Source: Acidobacteriota bacterium
Lineage (GTDB): Bacteria; Acidobacteriota; UBA890
DNA length: 11,646 nucleotides
Reading direction: 5' to 3'
Assembly: GCA_030609765.1 (NCBI GenBank)
Contig: JAUWTE010000048.1
Span: forward strand, 1 to 11,646
Under the pieces are notes generated by a model. It was given only the letters and a program-made list of their open reading frames with translations, searched no databases and was not told the origin of the DNA. Numbering within the stretch: the stretch's first letter is position 1; each line of letters begins with the position of its first letter. The translations under genes and the position numbers were made by a program. This document shows positions 8,349 to 11,646 of this stretch, piece by piece.

Positions 8349-9143
8349 ATGAAGGGAGACCCTTGGGCGCCGTCGTGGAAGCTCGATGTCGGTGTGCACA
8401 CCGACGTCGGCCGTGCACGACAGCGCAATGAGGACGCCGCGAAGGTCAGCACCACACCGGCGCTGCTGAGCGTTGCCGATGGCATGGGTGGGCACCGTGG
8501 TGGCGACCGGGCCAGCAACATCGCGGTAGAAGCCCTGCACGAATACGTCAGGCAGGCCCAGGAACAAGGCGTCAAGCCCGGAGAGGACCTTCTTTACGAG
8601 GCCTTCGAGACCGCCAACGTTCTGATCCTCAACGACGCCGCACGCAATCCACAGTTCCAGGGGATGGGCACCACGCTCACCGCCATGCTGTTCGCGAACC
8701 ATGGCACGTTCCTCGCTCACGTCGGGGACAGCCGCGCCTGGCGCTTGCGGGACGGGGAGCCGGTGCAGATTACCGACGATCATTCTCTGGTAGCCGAGCA
8801 GGTGCGAGAGGGTTCGTTGACCGAGGAGGAGGCGCGGGTGCACCCGAGCCGGCACGTCCTCAGCCGTGTGCTTGGCTTCATGGCGGATGTCACCTTCGAC
8901 ACGATGACGGTCGATGTGCAGCCTGACGACACCTACGTTTTGGTCTCCGACGGCCTGGAGCGTGGGCTCGAGGCCAATGACATCGTTCGTCTGGTACAGG
9001 CCGAAGCAAATGCCGAGGATGCTGCTCGCAGTCTTGTAGATACAGCGTGCGAGCGCGACGGGGGCGACAACATCACCGCGATCGTGGTGCGCTGTTTTGC
9101 CCTTGATAGTGAAGCCTTGACACTCGAGTTGGACCGCGTGTAG
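8349..9143 (+). CDS. PP2C-family Ser/Thr protein phosphatase
   Basis: This 264-residue bacterial PP2C (PrpC/Stp1-type) phosphatase should dephosphorylate Ser/Thr residues with two or three Mn2+/Mg2+ ions. Motifs in order: TDVGRARQRNEDA (18-30), VADGMGGHRGG (42-52; metal ligands Asp44 and Gly45), GMGTTLTAM (106-114), AHVGDSRAWRLRDG (123-136), TDDHSL (142-147), SRVLG (172-176), VSDGLERGL (199-207; Asp201) and ERDGGDNITAIVV (235-247; Asp240). All core metal ligands are present, so it should be active. It has no signal peptide or membrane segment, so it is cytosolic. It uses the ATG at 8349 with GAGG 8 nt upstream. The partner Ser/Thr kinase is not in the window. The pilin genes start 58 nt downstream on the same strand, so it may belong to, or regulate, the pilus locus; that link is inference. 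Confidence 0.95.
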   Translation: MKGDPWAPSWKLDVGVHTDVGRARQRNEDAAKVSTTPALLSVADGMGGHRGGDRASNIAVEALHEYVRQAQEQGVKPGEDLLYEAFETANVLILNDAARNPQFQGMGTTLTAMLFANHGTFLAHVGDSRAWRLRDGEPVQITDDHSLVAEQVREGSLTEEEARVHPSRHVLSRVLGFMADVTFDTMTVDVQPDDTYVLVSDGLERGLEANDIVRLVQAEANAEDAARSLVDTACERDGGDNITAIVVRCFALDSEALTLELDRV

Positions 9144-9146
9144 CGT
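9117..9146 (+). promoter_or_regulatory. Candidate promoter for the pilin genes
   Basis: A perfect TTGACA (9117-9122) lies at the 3' end of the phosphatase gene. After an 18-nt spacer comes TAGCGT (9141-9146), matching TATAAT at three of six positions. Transcription would begin near 9153 and leave a leader of about 50 nt before the first pilin. The -35 is exact, but the -10 is weak and the match may be chance. Confidence 0.3.
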
Positions 9147-9201
9147 CCACCTGGGCGAAACACAGCTTTGCGAGCGAGTTAGGCTCCAGGGAGGTTCAAC
9201 G

Positions 9202-9414
9202 GTGCGTAGGGAATTGCCAGGGTGCGGGGACCACAAGGGCACCTCTGGAGCCTGCCGCCTCAAGAATGAGGAGGCCGGGCAATCTACGCTCGAGTACGCG
9301 CTGCTGGTCGCTTTCTTTCTCTTTGTCTTCATTTTCCTGGAACGGCAAACGACGCAACTGTTAGTCGATTGGTTCGCCGCCACTGTGGCCGCAATTGCCG
9401 GCCCTGCGGTGTGA
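9202..9414 (+). CDS. Flp-like type IVb prepilin 1
   Basis: This 70-residue small prepilin has a 26-residue hydrophilic leader ending in EEAG, then QSTLEYALL followed by a hydrophobic helix (about 33-47) and a short tail. The site G26|Q27 with Glu31 (+5) and Tyr32 (+6) matches the Flp/TadV prepilin peptidase rule. The mature product of about 44 residues fits the usual Flp size. The GTG start is backed by a strong AGGGAGG (9188-9194) 7 nt upstream. Mature Flp subunits insert in the inner membrane and polymerise into a thin pilus. The leader contains two cysteines (Cys8, Cys18), which is unusual. I cannot tell from sequence whether this is the major or a minor subunit. Confidence 0.82.
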   Translation: MRRELPGCGDHKGTSGACRLKNEEAGQSTLEYALLVAFFLFVFIFLERQTTQLLVDWFAATVAAIAGPAV

Positions 9415-9426
9415 AGGACACAATCG

Positions 9427-9435
9427 AAAAGGAGG
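9427..9435 (+). promoter_or_regulatory. Strong ribosome binding site of prepilin 2
   Basis: AAAAGGAGG lies 7 nt before the ATG at 9443 and fixes that start. A longer in-frame reading from 9395 would overlap prepilin 1 and has no comparable site. This is the best Shine-Dalgarno in the pilin region. Confidence 0.75.
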
Positions 9436-9442
9436 CGTGGCT

Positions 9443-9667
9443 ATGCGTTGGATTCGTCGTCTCGTGTCAGGTTCGATCGATTCGCTCGGGCTTCGTCGCG
9501 AGAAGGGTCAGGGGACCCTCGAGTACGTTCTGATCATCGCTCTCGTTGTCGTGGTGATCCTCGGCCTTCTCTGGTTGCTGCGCGAGCAGATTGGCAATGT
9601 CGTCCAGTGGGCGACGGATACGATCGCTAACTGGTTCGGCCAGGCCCAGAGCCAGCCCGGAACCTAG
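9443..9667 (+). CDS. Flp-like type IVb prepilin 2
   Basis: This 74-residue prepilin has a basic leader (MRWIRRLVSG onward), then the processing site G22|Q23 followed by GTLEYVLIIALVVVVIL, with Glu27 (+5) and Tyr28 (+6). A long hydrophobic helix (about 29-46) follows, then an amphipathic tail REQIGNVVQWATDTI. Of the three prepilins it is closest to a textbook Flp major pilin in helix, tail and length (mature about 52 residues). Together with its strong ribosome site, this makes it the best candidate for the main pilus subunit. It follows prepilin 1 after 28 nt and is likely in the same transcript. Confidence 0.87.
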   Translation: MRWIRRLVSGSIDSLGLRREKGQGTLEYVLIIALVVVVILGLLWLLREQIGNVVQWATDTIANWFGQAQSQPGT

Positions 9668-9694
9668 TCGAGCTCGGCACACGACAAGGGAATC

Positions 9695-9973
9695 GTGATC
9701 GTCGTCAGATCCTGGTATCAGCATCTCGGGGCAAGTGCCTACCGTGCCGCTGTGCTCACCGATGCCCGCTGGAGGATGTTCAAGGCGGGCGTCGGCGAGC
9801 GCTGGTGCCGCTCGGTACGGTCGTCGGAGGTCGGCCAGTCAACTCTCGAGTATGCGTTGATCCTGAGCCTGATCAGCGTGCCGCTGGCTCTCCTGATCTT
9901 GACCGGCTTGGAATGGCTGTTCAGGGAGCTGATTCGACGCATCGTCGAGGATTTCACCAACGGGCCATCCTAG
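9695..9973 (+). CDS. Flp-like type IVb prepilin 3, long leader
   Basis: From the GTG at 9695 the product is 92 residues, with the processing site G47|Q48 followed by STLEYALILSLISVPLALLIL (Glu52, Tyr53), a hydrophobic helix (about 54-72) and a charged tail FRELIRRIVEDF. The mature part of about 45 residues is normal, but a 47-residue leader is long for the family. GTG 9695 is the first start codon after the in-frame stop of prepilin 2; AAGGGA (9686-9691) is near but only 3-4 nt away. Another start is ATG 9776, but its GGAGG (9771-9775) touches the start codon. The gene lies 27 nt after prepilin 2. The start is uncertain; the pilin part is secure. Confidence 0.75.
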   Translation: MIVVRSWYQHLGASAYRAAVLTDARWRMFKAGVGERWCRSVRSSEVGQSTLEYALILSLISVPLALLILTGLEWLFRELIRRIVEDFTNGPS

Positions 9974-10020
9974 GCCTTGTCGGCACCAGGGGGGCAGCGA
10001 CGGTTACGGCCAGCTGGCAA

Positions 10021-10028
10021 GGGAGGAG
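10021..10028 (+). promoter_or_regulatory. Ribosome binding site setting the TadE-like start
   Basis: GGGAGGAG lies just before GTG 10033, with GGAGG (10022-10026) 6 nt from it. It supports that start rather than the much longer in-frame reading from 9805, which runs out of frame through prepilin 3 and has no pilin-like N-terminus. Confidence 0.7.
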
Positions 10029-10032
10029 AAGC

Positions 10033-10647
10033 GTGATCAGGAAGGACGTCAGCGGTCAGACGACGGTCGAGTTCTCCCTCCTGATCCTCTTCTTCTTCGT
10101 CGCCTTCTTCTCGGTCATTCAGATAGGGCTGATTGCCGTCCACAAGCACGAGCTCAATGGCTTCTGCTTCGAGGTGGCGCGCTATTGGTCGCTGATGGTC
10201 GATCCCGACATCGACGATGCCATCAATGCGGTTTCCACCGCCTACCGAGAAAACCGGGACGACACACCCATGGCCGAGTTCATGGCGGTGACGCTGAATG
10301 CCGACGCGTGTCAGAACGGAATCTATTTTTACGCCTGGATCCCGCTGCTCATTCCGGGGGCGGCCCACCTGATTACCGACGAGCTCGGAACCGGAGGCCG
10401 GCGTTTCGAGGGCATCGCGGCCGCGGCGGCCAGCTCGTTGAACTTGCCCATGAAGCGTGCGGTGGCCGTGAAGATATGGGTGCCGATTCAACTCGAGCCG
10501 ACGCTGGGGGTAAAGAAGGTCGGATGTGGGGCTCCAGGCGAGCCGGCCTGCTACGACAACGAAGGGTGTGGTGGGACCGGGCAACCCAAATGTCCTGACG
10601 ACCCTCTGCTCCCATGGTGCCTTCCGCCGGGGTGGGGGTCTTCATGA
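10033..10647 (+). CDS. TadE-like pseudopilin with Cys-rich tail
   Basis: The 204-residue product starts MIRKDVSG|QTTVEF: a short 8-residue leader, a cleavage site with Glu13 at +5 and Phe14 at +6, and a single membrane helix (about 15-36). This is the TadE pattern; TadE-like pseudopilins are processed by the prepilin peptidase and are needed for Flp pilus assembly. The rest is predicted periplasmic or surface-exposed. The last 40 residues are rich in Gly, Pro and Cys (Cys165, 173, 179, 187, 196), with two copies of CGxxGxPxC separated by YDNEG. Typical TadE proteins lack such a tail, so it is an addition here, possibly a disulfide-stabilised surface module. The start is GTG 10033, 59 nt after prepilin 3. 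The stop overlaps the next start as ATGA, so the TadE-like and TadG-like proteins are made in a coupled way. Confidence 0.82.
   Translation: MIRKDVSGQTTVEFSLLILFFFVAFFSVIQIGLIAVHKHELNGFCFEVARYWSLMVDPDIDDAINAVSTAYRENRDDTPMAEFMAVTLNADACQNGIYFYAWIPLLIPGAAHLITDELGTGGRRFEGIAAAAASSLNLPMKRAVAVKIWVPIQLEPTLGVKKVGCGAPGEPACYDNEGCGGTGQPKCPDDPLLPWCLPPGWGSS
10525..10593 (+). repeat. Tandem CGxxGxPxC motif in the TadE-like protein
   Basis: CGAPGEPAC (codons at 10525-10551) and CGGTGQPKC (10567-10593) are two nine-residue copies with the same Cys, Gly and Pro spacing, 15 nt apart. Four aligned cysteines could form two small disulfide loops. Similar CGGxGQxCC-type motifs occur in extracellular proteins of Myxococcota, from memory; the match here is partial. 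Confidence 0.6.
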
Positions 10648-11646
10648 GCTATCCAGCCCAGTGCATGCATGATTTCCGCCGGGACCAGCGCGGCCAGCTC
10701 ACCGTCCTTTTCGCACTGGGGTTGTTCACTCTCCTGCTATTCCTGACCCTGACGGTGAACATCGGCCAGGCGGCGGTGCGCCGGCACCAGGTGCAGTTCA
10801 TTGCGGACATGGGTGCGCTGACCGGCTCTTCCGTTCAGGCGCGTGGCCTCAACTTGATGACACGGCTCAACGCGCTATCGCTACGCACCTTCAACGTTTT
10901 TTCGGTACGCAGCCGCGTCAGCGGCTACCGCAATCACCGGGTGCCGCTGCTGTCGACGGCGCTACGACTCATTCCGGCGAAGACTCCGAACGTCACTCTG
11001 TGGACAGGTGATGAGGACGATGCCTTCAAGAACATGCACAAGATCTTCGACGCCCTCAGGGTGTCGATGAAAGCGGCCAATTACTACTACGAGGTCGAGG
11101 CGCGACAGGCCGCATACGACGTTACCGAAAGGAACGTGAAGACCCTGGTGGGTGCTGATAACTGGACCACACTCAACCAAGAGCATCTCATCGCACGGCC
11201 GGTGATGGGCGTCTTGCCGGGGCTCAACTTCGACAATCTCTTCAGCCTCAACGGCCTGATGGACCTGGTCAACATGGTGAAGGGAATGTCCGGCAGCATG
11301 AACGGGGCAGTGGCCGGACTGACAGGAATCCGTCCCCTCGTACCCGAGTTCGCCGATCCCAAGGGGGACCTTGTGATCATGCGCTACTGGACCGACCTGT
11401 CGGCCGCCGAGAGGATCTCATGGGCGGCGCTCTACGCGGCCGCCGTCTGCGCACCCACGGCGATAACTGTAATCGGCTACCTCGTCTGTGTGGCGAAATG
11501 GACCAAGGACTTCAGCGATTGGATCGAGTACGAGGACAAGTTCCGCTGGATCGACGGCCCCGCCTGGCATGAGTTCCGGCCGACGTTGCATCGCAAGGAG
11601 GGGGAGGAAAACGACACCCATTTCCTCTTCTGGGCCCGTCTGCCGA
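10644..11646 (+). CDS. TadG-like pilus assembly protein (5' part, runs off window)
   Basis: The frame is open from ATG 10644 to the window end (334 codons, no stop). Residues 11-63 match the Tad_N / TadE-G-like N-terminal domain: a charged start FRRDQRGQ, one membrane helix (about 19-40), then NIGQAAVRRHQVQFIADMGALTGSS, equivalent to the familiar (Q)xxADAAALAGA segment. There is no Glu at +5 after Gly17, so no prepilin cleavage is expected. TadG-like proteins are anchored in the inner membrane and assist Flp pilus or Tad secretion assembly. A second hydrophobic stretch (about 258-285, AALYAAAVCAPTAITVIGYLVC) is not expected in a simple single-pass TadG and suggests two membrane passes or an additional domain. 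The start overlaps the TadE-like stop (ATGA). The G-rich stretch at 10631-10638 is only a modest ribosome site, so coupling probably matters. Confidence 0.8.
   Translation, partial: MSYPAQCMHDFRRDQRGQLTVLFALGLFTLLLFLTLTVNIGQAAVRRHQVQFIADMGALTGSSVQARGLNLMTRLNALSLRTFNVFSVRSRVSGYRNHRVPLLSTALRLIPAKTPNVTLWTGDEDDAFKNMHKIFDALRVSMKAANYYYEVEARQAAYDVTERNVKTLVGADNWTTLNQEHLIARPVMGVLPGLNFDNLFSLNGLMDLVNMVKGMSGSMNGAVAGLTGIRPLVPEFADPKGDLVIMRYWTDLSAAERISWAALYAAAVCAPTAITVIGYLVCVAKWTKDFSDWIEYEDKFRWIDGPAWHEFRPTLHRKEGEENDTHFLFWARLP

Noticed and set aside
8253..9383. 376-codon minus-strand open frame across the phosphatase and first pilin
   Set aside because: It is antisense to a well-supported PP2C gene and pilin, with no recognisable domain and no ribosome site.
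9395..9442. In-frame 5' extension of prepilin 2
   Set aside because: It overlaps the end of prepilin 1, and the strong AAAAGGAGG points to ATG 9443.
10009..10018. 10-bp perfect palindrome GCCAGCTGGC before the TadE-like gene
   Set aside because: It is short with no loop, and such palindromes are expected by chance in GC-rich DNA; there is no second copy nearby to suggest an operator.
9805..10032. In-frame 5' extension of the TadE-like gene
   Set aside because: It reads through prepilin 3 in another frame and gives a non-pilin N-terminus; GTG 10033 has a good ribosome site and an ideal TadE leader.

Overview
The window is GC-rich and densely coded, with no rRNA, tRNA, CRISPR array or insertion sequence that I can see. 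It looks like chromosome from a Gram-negative bacterium: it has a tripartite-type RND efflux pump, two exported or lipoprotein enzymes and a Tad/Flp (type IVb) pilus region. Genome placement is uncertain. The GC content, several Flp-like pilins beside a PP2C phosphatase, and a CGxxGxPxC-type Cys motif would suit a Myxococcota or other former deltaproteobacterial lineage, but this is inference only.

Left part (1-5340, + strand): the 3' end of a membrane-fusion (adaptor) protein gene overlaps by ATGA a complete RND permease gene. After 14 nt comes a 6-phosphogluconate dehydrogenase gene (gnd). The three are probably co-transcribed from a promoter left of the window. A perfect 8-bp hairpin lies between gnd and the convergent next gene.

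Middle part (5393-8256, - strand): a two-gene, ATGA-coupled operon. Its first gene encodes a lipoprotein of the sorbosone dehydrogenase-like beta-propeller family. Its second encodes an exported M28-family zinc aminopeptidase with an inserted PA-like region. Both enzymes should act outside the cytoplasm. A 92-nt intergenic region separates this operon from the divergent right part.

Right part (8349-11646, + strand): a PP2C-type Ser/Thr phosphatase is followed by three different small Flp-like prepilins, each with a G|Q-x-T-L-E-Y prepilin peptidase site. Next come a TadE-like pseudopilin with a Cys-rich tail and, overlapping it by ATGA, a TadG-like protein with an N-terminal Tad_N-type membrane segment that runs off the window end. 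Together these are the structural (pilin and minor pilin) section of a Tad-type pilus or secretion locus. The ATPase, inner-membrane platform, secretin and prepilin peptidase genes are not in the window. The phosphatase next door suggests, but does not prove, control by Ser/Thr phosphorylation.
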